Assembly (NCBI GenBank): GCA_963676095.1
Contig: OY781040.1
Coordinates: 5,766,001 to 5,830,000 of the forward strand
From: G963676095 sp963676095
GTDB lineage: Bacteria > Bacteroidota > Bacteroidia > Bacteroidales > Prolixibacteraceae
Length of the DNA: 64,000 nt
Direction of reading: 5' to 3'
In this document: one piece after another, positions 53,074 to 62,451 of the stretch
Position numbering within the stretch: position 1 is the stretch's first letter
Layout: each line of letters begins with the position of its first letter
The notes under the pieces: generated by a model
Told to the model about the DNA's origin: nothing
The model's input: only the letters and a program-made list of their open reading frames with translations
Database searches by the model: none
Position numbers and translations under genes: made by a program

Positions 53074-55272
53074 ATGATTAATAAAGATAAGTCAATAGCA
53101 ACCTTCCTTTTTCTGTGCCTGTTTCTTGTTCCCTTCTTTTCTTTTGGAGGTAACCCGGTGAAGTATGTCAATCCGTTTATCTGCACGGAAGGTGATAATG
53201 GACAGCTTTTCCCAGGTGCTGCCTGGCCTTTGGGTTTGGTACAATTGTCTCCTGAAACGGAAGGCGGTTCCCATGTCGGGTATTATTATGAAGATAAATA
53301 CATAGAGGGGTTTTCCCATTTAAGAGTTGCCGGTGCCGGATCAAACGGGAAAGGTGGCGATTTGCTGATAAAACCGGGCATAGGAAAGTTTACCTCGAAG
53401 ATAGAACGGTTTCGGGAAAAGTACGATAAAGCATCAGAAGAGGCTTCTCCCGGTTATTATAAAGTGGTCCTGGAATCGGGCGTAAAAGCAGAACTTACTG
53501 TTTCTGAACGGGTTGGTTTTCATAAATATACTTTTCCCGAGAACTCGAATGATCGTTATATTGTAATCGACCTCTCCCATAGTTATGTAGGAATGCTTGA
53601 TGCCCGGCTGAATGTCAGAAATGATCATGAAATCACGGGGATGATTAAATCGTTACACAATAATGGGGGAGGCTACCACTTGCTTTATTTTGCCATTGTT
53701 TCAGATGTTCAATTTGACTCGTTTACCAGTTGGGAAGGCAGGGATTCGGGCCGTCAACCGGTTCGAAAAGGTAAAGATTGCGGGGTATGGCTGAATTTTC
53801 CGGCTTCGGGGAAGAACGTCATCAAATTAAAGGTTGGCTTATCGCCGGTGAGCGAAGAACAAGCTATGATCGAAGCAACTTCCGGGATTCCGGGATGGAG
53901 TTTCGACAAGGCTCATCATCAGGCAGCAGATGCCTGGAATGAAATACTTTCCACGATCAGGGTCAAATGTGATTCGACCGGTCTAAAAACGATTTTTTAC
54001 ACGCACCTGTATCATGCGTTTCTTGTGCCCTGTAATGCGACTTCTTCTTCTGGTACCTACCGCTCGGCACATCAGCCTGATTCCCTATATTATACAGCAG
54101 ACACCGCTCCTGATTTTGTCTGTTATTCAACCTGGAGCCTTTGGGACGATTTCCGGAAATATGCCCTTGTTTCGTTATTGGAACCCGAAATGGATAAGAA
54201 CATAGCCCGGTCATTAGTCGATTATTATAAGCACAAGGATGGAGGAGACAGCAAGTACTGGCCCACCCCGAATATCCGGACCGAGTTTGCCAGCGCGGCC
54301 GTTATGGACGCCTGGAACAAAGAACTTGGCGATTTCGATGGAGAAGCTGCTTTTCGGGGGATGAAGGAAGAATATGAGCGTTACAGTACGAAAAACGTAA
54401 GCGCACGGCTGGAAAAAGCCTATGAAGCCTATGCGGCGATGAAAATGGCCATAGCCCTTGGAAAGAAGGATGAGGCTGAAGAACTACGGAAAGCGGCCCT
54501 GTCGTACAGGGAGATGTGGTGCCCGGAACAGAAAGACAACCAGGGAAATGTAAGGGGATTTTTCACTCCTGGAGGAAAACCGGTTAAAGATGTGGAAGAA
54601 TTTGAAAAATATGTTTATGAAGGGAATTTATGGCACTACCGCTGGTTTGTGTTGCACGACGTTCCCGGACTGGCAGAGCTTAGGGGAGGAAAAGATAAAC
54701 TGTCGGATGACCTGGAGTATTTTTTTGAAAAAAATTTTTACATGCACCTGAATGAACCTGATATTCAGGCTCCTTTTTTGTTCGACCTGCTTGGAAAACC
54801 TTATCTGACACAGAAATGGGTCCGAACCTTTACGACAAAAAAGGTGACCCAGCTATACCATAATCATGGCTTATTCAGTAACCCTGTTGTGGACAGAATT
54901 TACCGGAACGATCCGAAAGGGTACATCGAATCGATGGACGATGATGCAGGGGCCATGTCTTCATGGTTCGTGATGAGCGCTATGGGGCTTTTCCCGTATG
55001 ATCCGGTCGAACCATACTACCTGATCGGATCCCCGGTCTTTCCGGAGGTGACAATCCATCCTGATAGCGGGAAAAGCTTTAAGATCATTGCCAGGAATGT
55101 GAGCGAGGATAATTTTTATATCCAATCGGCCACTCTGAACGGCCAGGCTTACGATAAACCATGGATCGACTATGAAACGATCAGGGCAGGTGGTACACTT
55201 ATCTTTGAAATGGGAAATCAGCCTAATAAGGAATGGGGTAGTCAGCCCGGAAATTTTCCGTATGGAATGTGA
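53074..55272 (+). CDS. GH92 alpha-mannosidase, secreted
   Basis: A second, diverged GH92 of 732 residues with a type I signal peptide (FLFLCLFLVPFFSFGG) instead of a lipobox. NPVKYVNPFICTEGDNGQLF opens the domain; GFSHLRVAGAGSNGKGGDLL replaces the motif seen in the other copy. Glu516 (VYEGNLWHYRW) and Asp622-Asp624 (ESMDDDAGAMSSWFVMSAMG) mark the active site. The different N-terminal sorting signal suggests that the two mannosidases act in different places, for example surface versus periplasm. It ends the enzyme part of the second locus. Confidence 0.95.
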   Translation: MINKDKSIATFLFLCLFLVPFFSFGGNPVKYVNPFICTEGDNGQLFPGAAWPLGLVQLSPETEGGSHVGYYYEDKYIEGFSHLRVAGAGSNGKGGDLLIKPGIGKFTSKIERFREKYDKASEEASPGYYKVVLESGVKAELTVSERVGFHKYTFPENSNDRYIVIDLSHSYVGMLDARLNVRNDHEITGMIKSLHNNGGGYHLLYFAIVSDVQFDSFTSWEGRDSGRQPVRKGKDCGVWLNFPASGKNVIKLKVGLSPVSEEQAMIEATSGIPGWSFDKAHHQAADAWNEILSTIRVKCDSTGLKTIFYTHLYHAFLVPCNATSSSGTYRSAHQPDSLYYTADTAPDFVCYSTWSLWDDFRKYALVSLLEPEMDKNIARSLVDYYKHKDGGDSKYWPTPNIRTEFASAAVMDAWNKELGDFDGEAAFRGMKEEYERYSTKNVSARLEKAYEAYAAMKMAIALGKKDEAEELRKAALSYREMWCPEQKDNQGNVRGFFTPGGKPVKDVEEFEKYVYEGNLWHYRWFVLHDVPGLAELRGGKDKLSDDLEYFFEKNFYMHLNEPDIQAPFLFDLLGKPYLTQKWVRTFTTKKVTQLYHNHGLFSNPVVDRIYRNDPKGYIESMDDDAGAMSSWFVMSAMGLFPYDPVEPYYLIGSPVFPEVTIHPDSGKSFKIIARNVSEDNFYIQSATLNGQAYDKPWIDYETIRAGGTLIFEMGNQPNKEWGSQPGNFPYGM

Positions 55273-55291
55273 ATGTTCTTTTTTATTTTTA

Positions 55292-55308
55292 CAGGATTAA
55301 AAATCCTG
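55292..55308 (+). promoter_or_regulatory. inverted repeat directly before the third ECF sigma gene
   Basis: CAGGATT and AATCCTG pair around a 3-nt AAA loop. The hairpin ends 4 nt before the TTG start of the sigma gene and so could limit ribosome access. The T-tract lies upstream rather than downstream, which argues against a plus-strand terminator for the GH92 gene. Confidence 0.5.
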
Positions 55309-55312
55309 CATT

Positions 55313-55954
55313 TTGAACGACCTAAACTATACAAAACAACTTCTTCAAAAGATTTCAGTGAAACCGGATGAAAAGGCATTCAAGGCATTGTTCGATCTTT
55401 ATGCTTTTCGTTTGGTCTGTTTTGCCGATTCGTTTCTCCGGAATCATGAGTTGTCTGAAGAGGCTGTATCTGATGTTTTTTTTAAAGTATGGTTGCACCG
55501 GGAGACCCTGGTTAAAATAGAAAATTTTAAAGCCTATTTGTTCACGGCGACGAGGAATACCGCACTTAACTATCTGGAGCAGGAAAGAAGGATCAAGGCA
55601 GAAAGGCTGGAGGACCTGAATATTGATATGGTAATCGATGAGATCTGTCCGGAAACATCCCTGATCAGCAAAGAACTGAGGTTGACTATTGAAGCCGCGA
55701 TTAATGCGCTTCCCCCAAGATGTAAGCTTATTTATAACCTGGCAAAGACGGAGAGAATGAAGTATAAGGAAATTGCTTCGTTACTTCAGGTATCTGTAAA
55801 GACGATTGATAACCAGATCGCTATTGCCATAAAAAAAATAGGGGAAGTGATCCGGGAATATCTTGATAATACGGACAATGATACTTCTTTCACCGTTTTA
55901 TTCCAGCTTTTTGTGCCAGGTGAAACCATTGGTGCAATAAGCGGATCTTTGTAA
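55313..55954 (+). CDS. ECF RNA polymerase sigma factor, TTG start
   Basis: The 213-residue factor has region 2 (HELSEEAVSDVFFKVWLHRE, about 45-64) and region 4 (LPPRCKLIYNLAKTERMKYK, then EIASLLQVSVKTIDNQIAIA, about 132-172). The start codon is TTG (55313); no in-frame ATG precedes region 2. The C-terminal tail (FTVLFQLFVPGETIGAISGS) is hydrophobic and recalls the tail of the ECF factor at 16915. It opens the third locus and pairs with the next FecR. Confidence 0.92.
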   Translation: MNDLNYTKQLLQKISVKPDEKAFKALFDLYAFRLVCFADSFLRNHELSEEAVSDVFFKVWLHRETLVKIENFKAYLFTATRNTALNYLEQERRIKAERLEDLNIDMVIDEICPETSLISKELRLTIEAAINALPPRCKLIYNLAKTERMKYKEIASLLQVSVKTIDNQIAIAIKKIGEVIREYLDNTDNDTSFTVLFQLFVPGETIGAISGSL

Positions 55955-56051
55955 TATTTTTTGAGGATCATTTAGGGGATTTCTTTAATCTTCCTGTTTA
56001 TTCTTTCAAACAGAAATGAATTTAATTTTTTTCAGCTTGTCTTAATAAATT

Positions 56052-57065
56052 ATGGAAGATATCTGGACGAATATAGCAAGGAGGATCGCAGGAGAAAGCG
56101 GGCCTTCCGATCAGGAGAAGACGGAAGCGTGGTTCAACAATAACAAAAAAAATAAGGCTGTCTATGACCGGTTGGTCCGGTTGTGGAACGTTGTACCTTC
56201 TGCAAGCCCCGGACTGCCATTCCTGTACCGGAAAGTCAGGACAAGGATTTTACATGCAGACCGTGCTGTTTATAGAAAGTATTTATTCTTACGGATCTCT
56301 GGAATTGCTGCCATGTTTCTCTTGTTTATCGCTTTAAGCTTTTTTGCCTGGCATTACTTTACAGATAGTTTGCCTGTCAGTGAATATGAGGCTTTTAATA
56401 CTATCATTGTACCCAAAGGGAACCGTTCCCAGATTGTTTTGCCCGATAGTACGAAAGTTTGGCTTAATAATGACACCCGGCTGGAGTTCCCGCAAAAATT
56501 CCGGACTGCTTCCCGGGAAGTGAAACTGACCGGTGAGGCTTATTTTGAAGTGAAACATGACAGCAGGAGGCCCTTTTTCGTCGTCGTGGAAAACAGCAGG
56601 ATCAAAGTGCTGGGTACCCGGTTTTCCGTATCAGCCTATCCGGATGATCCGGTTATTGAAACTTCGCTGATCGAGGGGAAAGTTGTTTTTGAGACAAATT
56701 ATAAATCGGACGGGGATACTTCCTATGAGTTGAAGCCCGGGTTTAAGCTGGATTATAATAAAAGTAAGGAGCAACTTAGCCAGGGATTCGTTTCTCCGTC
56801 TTTCTACGACTACTGGAAAAACGGTGTGTATTCCTTTAAAAATGAAGATTTGGAAAGCCTGGCCCGGAAAATTTACCGGATCTATAACACCCGCCTGGTA
56901 TTCGAAAACGACTATCTGAAACATAAGACCTATACCGGAACATTAAGCATTAACGATAACATTTTTACGTTTATGGAAACGATCAAACGGATTACCGTGG
57001 AACCGATCGACTATGATTACGATTACGCAAAAAATACGATTTATTTAAAAATGAAACGCCAATGA
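56052..57065 (+). CDS. FecR-family anti-sigma factor
   Basis: A 337-residue anti-sigma factor with cytoplasmic part (about 1-75), membrane helix near 80-101 (ISGIAAMFLLFIALSFFAWH), and FecR domain: IIVPKGNRSQIVLPDSTKVW, LTGEAYFEVKHDSRRPFFVV and IKVLGTRFSVSAYPDDP. The C-terminal FKNEDLESLARKIYRIYNTR is the DUF4974-type segment. It sits 97 nt after the sigma gene and 135 nt before the susC start, the same order as in the other two loci. Confidence 0.93.
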   Translation: MEDIWTNIARRIAGESGPSDQEKTEAWFNNNKKNKAVYDRLVRLWNVVPSASPGLPFLYRKVRTRILHADRAVYRKYLFLRISGIAAMFLLFIALSFFAWHYFTDSLPVSEYEAFNTIIVPKGNRSQIVLPDSTKVWLNNDTRLEFPQKFRTASREVKLTGEAYFEVKHDSRRPFFVVVENSRIKVLGTRFSVSAYPDDPVIETSLIEGKVVFETNYKSDGDTSYELKPGFKLDYNKSKEQLSQGFVSPSFYDYWKNGVYSFKNEDLESLARKIYRIYNTRLVFENDYLKHKTYTGTLSINDNIFTFMETIKRITVEPIDYDYDYAKNTIYLKMKRQ

Positions 57066-57086
57066 ATAAAAACTGAGCGAATTTAC

Positions 57087-57118
57087 AAAAAAGCGGAAAA
57101 TGCTCCAACATCTTCCGC
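57087..57118 (+). promoter_or_regulatory. A-tract plus hairpin in the fecR-susC leader (locus 3)
   Basis: Six A residues (57087-57092) precede GCGGAA (57093-57098), which pairs with TTCCGC (57113-57118); the stem extends by ATG/CAT across one mismatch, closing a 6-nt loop. The loop-closing ATG-N6-CAT is the same as in the hairpin at 39713-39746. Confidence 0.55.
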
Positions 57119-57200
57119 CATGATTCCGGAAACAGCCTAAGTTTCCTTTAAAACACGAAAGCGATTGCTTTCCAGTATTTTAATAAAATCATTCAAATTT

Positions 57201-60200
57201 ATGAAAAAAAATGAATCCGGGAAGGACGTCATTTGTCTTCCTGTGTTAAAAAAATTGATGTTAATGGCTCGAATAACAGTTATTCTGTTGCTGGCAGGAC
57301 TGATGCAGGTATCTGCGAAAAGTTATTCCCAGAACATGAAGTTAAACATTGAACTTAGAAATGCAACAATTGCAGCAGTACTAAACCAGATCGAAAATCA
57401 GAGCGAATACCGTTTTTTTTATGACAACGGGCAGATCGATCTTTCCAGAAAGATCGATCTGAATATAGAAAACAGGTCTATCGATGAGATTCTGAAGCAG
57501 TTGTTCGATGGCACACAGATCTCTTATGAAATATCCGGTCGCCGGATACTGTTGGTCCCCAAACCGGGAACAGAATGGATGCAACAACCCAAACAATCAA
57601 AAGTCTCAGGAAAAGTCACAGATTCTTCAGGAACTTCATTGCCCGGAGTTTCCGTAATATTAAAGGGTACTACGTTTGGTACAATTACGGATACTGATGG
57701 TAATTATTCTCTGAACAATGTACATGCAAACTCTGTATTGATTTTTTCTTTCATCGGAATGAAAAACCAGGAAGTTGAAACAGAAGGAAGAATGATGGTA
57801 AATATCCGGATGGAAGAAGAAACAGTTGGTATTGATGAAGTCGTGGCCATTGGATACGGGACCCAGAAGAAGGTAAACCTGACCGGATCTGTTGCTTCAA
57901 TGACAACGGAGCGACTCTCTCAGATACCTATCTCAAATATCTCAAACGCTATGGCCGGTCAAATGCCTGGATTATTTTCATTGAATAAATCGAGTAACCC
58001 GGGAACATCGTCCGATATAACAATTCGCGGGGTAAGTACGGTAAATACCACTTCGCCTATTTATGTTATAGACGGGGTTGTCCGTGATAAAACTGATTTT
58101 GACGGGATTGATCCTAATTCCATTGAAACAATAACGGTACTGAAAGATGCTGCCTCATGCGCCGTATATGGTTCCCGTGCTGCAAATGGAGTTATTCTTG
58201 TCACAACCAAACGAGGAAAAATTCAGAAGCCGACCTTTAGTTATTCGGCTTTGTTCGGAACAGAAAATCTGACAAAGGATGTCGAAATGATGAATGCTTA
58301 TGAATACGCTACCTATTATGATAAATGTCTGCTTGAAAACGGATATACCTCCGATTATGCCGGATATTTTGCTGATGACGAGAAGGAATATTTTAAAACT
58401 CATTCAACTGATTGGTGGGATCTTTGTACCAAAACGCCCTTTACTCAGCAACACAATCTGAGCGTGAGCGGAGGATCCGAATCAATACAATATTTGCTGT
58501 CATCCGGGTATTATCATCAGAATGGAATCCTGAGGGGAGGGCATAATACTTATGACCGGTATAATCTCCGGTCGAATATCGATGCAAAACTAACCGATAA
58601 TTTAAAGATTACTTTGGATATTGATCTGTTACGTTCCGTTAAAGATACTCCTTTCTGGCCGTATAATTCGAGTGAAGATTACCTGGACAACTTATACCAG
58701 GGAGTAAAAAATGCCCCTTCCTATATGCCGGCAAAAATTAACGGTTTGTATGATAAAACTTTTTATGGATGGAATCCGGTTGCTGTCCTTTATGAAGGAG
58801 GATATAAAAACTACCTGAATAATACGACAAACGCCAAGTTTTCTTTCAAATATGATATTAAGAAGTTAAAAGGTTTGTCAGTCGGAGGTTTGTTTGACTA
58901 CCGCTTTTATAATTATAAAAGAAAATTCCTTTCAAAAGCCTATAATCTGTATTCCCACCAAACATCCGGAACCCATAACCACATTGTGTATGACGATGCT
59001 GAGGTTACTTCATATACAACCAGAAGCGATGGTAATTATATCACCAAATACAACAACGATCAATCTTCGTATACATTGAATTTAAATATTAACTATAATC
59101 ATACTTTTGGGAAGCACGACATTGGTGCAATGTTTATTTATGAACAATACGAAGATAAGACCGACTATTTCTATGCGCAAAGAAAGTATCTGCAAGCTGA
59201 AGGAGTTGAACAACTTTGGTCCGGAAGTTCAGGTTATCAATATGCTGACGGGTATGAGGGCGAAAATGGACGTTTGGGGTATATTGGCCGGATTAACTAT
59301 TCTTATGACGACAAATATTTATTCGAAGCAAATTGCCGGTACGACGGATCTATGGTCTTTTCGAAAGACCACCGTTGGGGATTCTTTCCTTCAGTTTCTG
59401 CCGCATGGAGAATTTCGGAAGAACCATTCGTAAAAGAAAAAGAAAATCTTTCATTTATTGATAATTTAAAACTCAGGGGATCTTATGGGGTTTTGGGAAA
59501 TGACCAGACGACAACTTTCCAATGGGAGCAGAAATATAATATGACGACCGGTGGTGTTTTTGGCAGTGGAACCGGTACCGGTTCTACTGCTGTATATGCA
59601 GGGACCTATCCTAATCCTGATATCACCTGGGAAAAAACTGCCACTTTTGATCTTGGCGTTGATGCTTCATTCTGGAAAGGGTTACTGAGTATTGAAACAG
59701 ATTATTTTCAAAAAAGAACGACAGATGTATTCCGGGCCAGGACACGTTCTGTTCCGGGGACGTTTGGGGCAACCTTGCCTTCTGAGAATTATGCAGAGAT
59801 TAAAAATCACGGGTTTGAATTTAATCTGGCCCACAACAATCATATCGGTAATTTGAAGTATTATGCAAATTTTAACTTCAGTTTTGCCCGAAATAAATGG
59901 GTTGTTGTTGATGAATCTTCAGCTGCAGCCTCATACGATTATCTGCGGCTAACGGGACGTCCGATCAGTTTTATTACCGGGTATGAGGCAGTTGGTATTG
60001 CCCGGACACAAGCCGATCTGGACAACGCTCCAACTTACCAGGGAGTAAAATATGAGCTCGGAGATTTAATTCTGAAGGATCAGGATGACGATAATAATAT
60101 TACTTCTGCAGATCAGGTGGTATTGAGCAAAAAAAGCGGGACTCCGGAAGTTATATATGGCTTTTCTGTCGGTGCAACCTGGAAGAACTTCGATCTGAAC

Positions 60201-60620
60201 ATGTTTTTTCAGGGAGTAGGTAACCGTAAAATTATGTCACCAATAAAAGGGCAGGCATGGAGTGAGCAAACATCATTGAAAGTATGGACAGATACATGGT
60301 CGGAATCGAACCCCAATGCAAGTATGCCTAAAGTCGGAGGATTGACCACTGCGAAAAACGCCCGTTCAGAAAATTCATCATTCTGGTTAAGGGACGCTTC
60401 TTTTCTGCGTTTGAAAAACGTGGAAATTGGATACACCATACCTAAAACTTTAACAAACAGAATTGGCCTTGATAATTGCAGATTGTTTGTTTCCGGGACG
60501 AACCTGTTCCTTCTCCGGGATAAAATTAAAGTTTATGATCCCGAAAACACCGCTTCTTCAGGCGCCTTTCAGTATCCGTCAAACAGAACTTATGATATTG
60601 GTGTGAATATTTCTTTCTAA
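57201..60620 (+). CDS. SusC-family TonB-dependent transporter with STN signalling domain
   Basis: The frame opens at 57165, but the Met at 57201 (MKKNESGKDVICLPVLKKLM) gives the usual SusC start; 1139 residues. A signal peptide (ITVILLLAGLMQVSAKSYSQ), STN domain (about 48-115), carboxypeptidase-D-like domain (about 135-205; GKVTDSSGTSLPGVSVILKG), TonB box (DEVVAIGYGT), plug (YVIDGVVRD; CAVYGSRAANGVILVTTKRG) and barrel ending TYDIGVNISF follow. It imports the glycan of the third locus with the SusD encoded 22 nt downstream. Confidence 0.95.
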   Translation: MKKNESGKDVICLPVLKKLMLMARITVILLLAGLMQVSAKSYSQNMKLNIELRNATIAAVLNQIENQSEYRFFYDNGQIDLSRKIDLNIENRSIDEILKQLFDGTQISYEISGRRILLVPKPGTEWMQQPKQSKVSGKVTDSSGTSLPGVSVILKGTTFGTITDTDGNYSLNNVHANSVLIFSFIGMKNQEVETEGRMMVNIRMEEETVGIDEVVAIGYGTQKKVNLTGSVASMTTERLSQIPISNISNAMAGQMPGLFSLNKSSNPGTSSDITIRGVSTVNTTSPIYVIDGVVRDKTDFDGIDPNSIETITVLKDAASCAVYGSRAANGVILVTTKRGKIQKPTFSYSALFGTENLTKDVEMMNAYEYATYYDKCLLENGYTSDYAGYFADDEKEYFKTHSTDWWDLCTKTPFTQQHNLSVSGGSESIQYLLSSGYYHQNGILRGGHNTYDRYNLRSNIDAKLTDNLKITLDIDLLRSVKDTPFWPYNSSEDYLDNLYQGVKNAPSYMPAKINGLYDKTFYGWNPVAVLYEGGYKNYLNNTTNAKFSFKYDIKKLKGLSVGGLFDYRFYNYKRKFLSKAYNLYSHQTSGTHNHIVYDDAEVTSYTTRSDGNYITKYNNDQSSYTLNLNINYNHTFGKHDIGAMFIYEQYEDKTDYFYAQRKYLQAEGVEQLWSGSSGYQYADGYEGENGRLGYIGRINYSYDDKYLFEANCRYDGSMVFSKDHRWGFFPSVSAAWRISEEPFVKEKENLSFIDNLKLRGSYGVLGNDQTTTFQWEQKYNMTTGGVFGSGTGTGSTAVYAGTYPNPDITWEKTATFDLGVDASFWKGLLSIETDYFQKRTTDVFRARTRSVPGTFGATLPSENYAEIKNHGFEFNLAHNNHIGNLKYYANFNFSFARNKWVVVDESSAAASYDYLRLTGRPISFITGYEAVGIARTQADLDNAPTYQGVKYELGDLILKDQDDDNNITSADQVVLSKKSGTPEVIYGFSVGATWKNFDLNMFFQGVGNRKIMSPIKGQAWSEQTSLKVWTDTWSESNPNASMPKVGGLTTAKNARSENSSFWLRDASFLRLKNVEIGYTIPKTLTNRIGLDNCRLFVSGTNLFLLRDKIKVYDPENTASSGAFQYPSNRTYDIGVNISF

Positions 60621-60642
60621 AACTATTTTAACAATTAGGAAA

Positions 60643-62322
60643 ATGAAAAAAACATACAAAATACTATTCTTGACATCCAGTATCTTTTTCTTTTTATCCT
60701 GTAATAAAGTACTGGATAAAGAAGATCTTACCAGTATATCAGAATCTACTGTTTTTGGAAGTGAGTCACTGGCCGAAGCTAATTTGAATTATTTTTATCT
60801 TTCTATACCGGGGTGGGATACTTCTTATAAAGCATGGTCGGATTGCACGGATGAGGCTTCCGGCTCAACAATGTGGACAAACGGAACACTTACTGCTGAC
60901 AATCCTTATTGGTATTGGCCATATACTGCCATCCGGAACATTAATACGTTCCTTCAGAAACTGGAAGCCAGTACTGCTGTCGGCGATGAAAGTAAAACCC
61001 GTTTTTATGCTGAGGCTCGTTTTATAAGAGCTTATTTGTATTTCGAAATGTGGAAGTTATATGGTGGAGTACCTGTTTTAACTGAACCTCAATCATTATC
61101 CGACGATTTGGAGGTAGCCAGGAATTCAACCTTAGAAACCTTTCAGTTTATTTCAGATGAACTCGACTACGCCATTGACAATTTATCCGAGACCGACAAT
61201 ACCGGAACAAGTGACTTCGGACGGGTTACAAAAGCCGCGGCTTTGGCATTACAGGGACGATTATATTTATTCCGTGCCAGTAAAATGTTTAATCCTAACG
61301 GAACAGAGAGACTTTGGCAGGAAGCTTATGACAGGAATAAGACGGCTTTAGCGTATCTGGATTCGCATGGCTATGGTATGGTTGATGATTTTTCATCTAT
61401 CTTTCTCGAATCAAACGAATTAAATTCGGAAGTAGTATTTAGCCGACGATATGCTTATGGTTATTCTACTCATAATCTGGATGCCTGTATCCGTCCGTTA
61501 CAATGGTCACAAAATTGTACTGGGGGTTGTCATCCAATTCAATATGCAGTAGACAAATTCCCGACAAAAAGCGGGAAAGTCCTTACTTATCCCGACTATT
61601 CTTCTGTAATGAATAGTTATGAAAACCGTGATGACAGATTTTATGCAACGATTGTTTACAACGGAGCCTCATATTTTGATGATCCGATGGAGATTTATTC
61701 AAATTCGGGAAAGAATTACCGTTATGGTGTCGAAACTTACGGTTCAAGAACCGGCTATTTTTCGAGAAAAGGTATCGTTACGTCGCAAACCATAACCGAA
61801 GCCCAGTCCAGCGGTCGCGACTATTTAGATATTCGTTACACGGAAGTGATGATGAACCTTGCTGAAGCTGCTATTGAGATCGGGACTTCAGATAAGCTAT
61901 CCGAAGCATTGGGTATTCTTAAAAAAGTCCGGGCCCGGGCTGGTATTGATCAAACCAATGCCGAAATGCCAGGAAAAGAATATGGTTTTTCGTCTGATAT
62001 GACCCAGGGTGAAATGAGAGAAGCGTACAGAAACGAGCGGTTTGTCGAGTTTATGTATGAACAGAAACGTTTTTGGGATATGCGCCGATGGAAAATTTTT
62101 GATCAGGTTATGGTCGGACAAGGATTGCGCTATGCTTTAAATCTTACCAAAAAGGATGATGGATCCTATTCTCAAGAGTTTATTGAGCTGGATGTAACGT
62201 CTATGATAAATTCTGAAAAAATGTATTTTTTGCCTATGTCTACTTCCGAAATGAATAACAATTCACGTCTGGAGCAGCAAAAAGACTGGGGAGGAACATT
62301 CGATCCACTGGAAGGAATGTAA
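60643..62322 (+). CDS. SusD/RagB-family glycan-binding lipoprotein
   Basis: A 559-residue protein with lipobox SIFFFLSC (Cys20), NKVLDKEDLTSISESTVFGS at the start and RagB/SusD segments EARFIRAYLYFEMWKLYGGV, RYTEVMMNLAEAAIEIGTSD and RNERFVEFMYEQKRFWDMRR. It partners the SusC upstream at the cell surface. A hairpin at 62339-62369 follows, which may lower readthrough to the DUF1573 and GH31 genes. Confidence 0.95.
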   Translation: MKKTYKILFLTSSIFFFLSCNKVLDKEDLTSISESTVFGSESLAEANLNYFYLSIPGWDTSYKAWSDCTDEASGSTMWTNGTLTADNPYWYWPYTAIRNINTFLQKLEASTAVGDESKTRFYAEARFIRAYLYFEMWKLYGGVPVLTEPQSLSDDLEVARNSTLETFQFISDELDYAIDNLSETDNTGTSDFGRVTKAAALALQGRLYLFRASKMFNPNGTERLWQEAYDRNKTALAYLDSHGYGMVDDFSSIFLESNELNSEVVFSRRYAYGYSTHNLDACIRPLQWSQNCTGGCHPIQYAVDKFPTKSGKVLTYPDYSSVMNSYENRDDRFYATIVYNGASYFDDPMEIYSNSGKNYRYGVETYGSRTGYFSRKGIVTSQTITEAQSSGRDYLDIRYTEVMMNLAEAAIEIGTSDKLSEALGILKKVRARAGIDQTNAEMPGKEYGFSSDMTQGEMREAYRNERFVEFMYEQKRFWDMRRWKIFDQVMVGQGLRYALNLTKKDDGSYSQEFIELDVTSMINSEKMYFLPMSTSEMNNNSRLEQQKDWGGTFDPLEGM

Positions 62323-62338
62323 TTTTTTAAGGTTCTAT

Positions 62339-62369
62339 AATAAGGGAGAGATTTGTTCTCTTCCTTATT
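62339..62369 (+). terminator. hairpin after susD (locus 3)
   Basis: AATAAGGGAGAG and CTCTTCCTTATT pair with 11 of 12 matches around a 7-nt loop, 16 nt after the susD stop, followed by gattttctgg. It is probably a partial terminator between susCD and the enzymes, similar in place to the one at 44823. Confidence 0.6.
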
Positions 62370-62451
62370 GATTTTCTGGTAAATGGCATATAAGTCAGGT
62401 GAATTAATTCTTGTCATATTTCATTTTTTAAATAAAAGAAGTAGTAATAAG

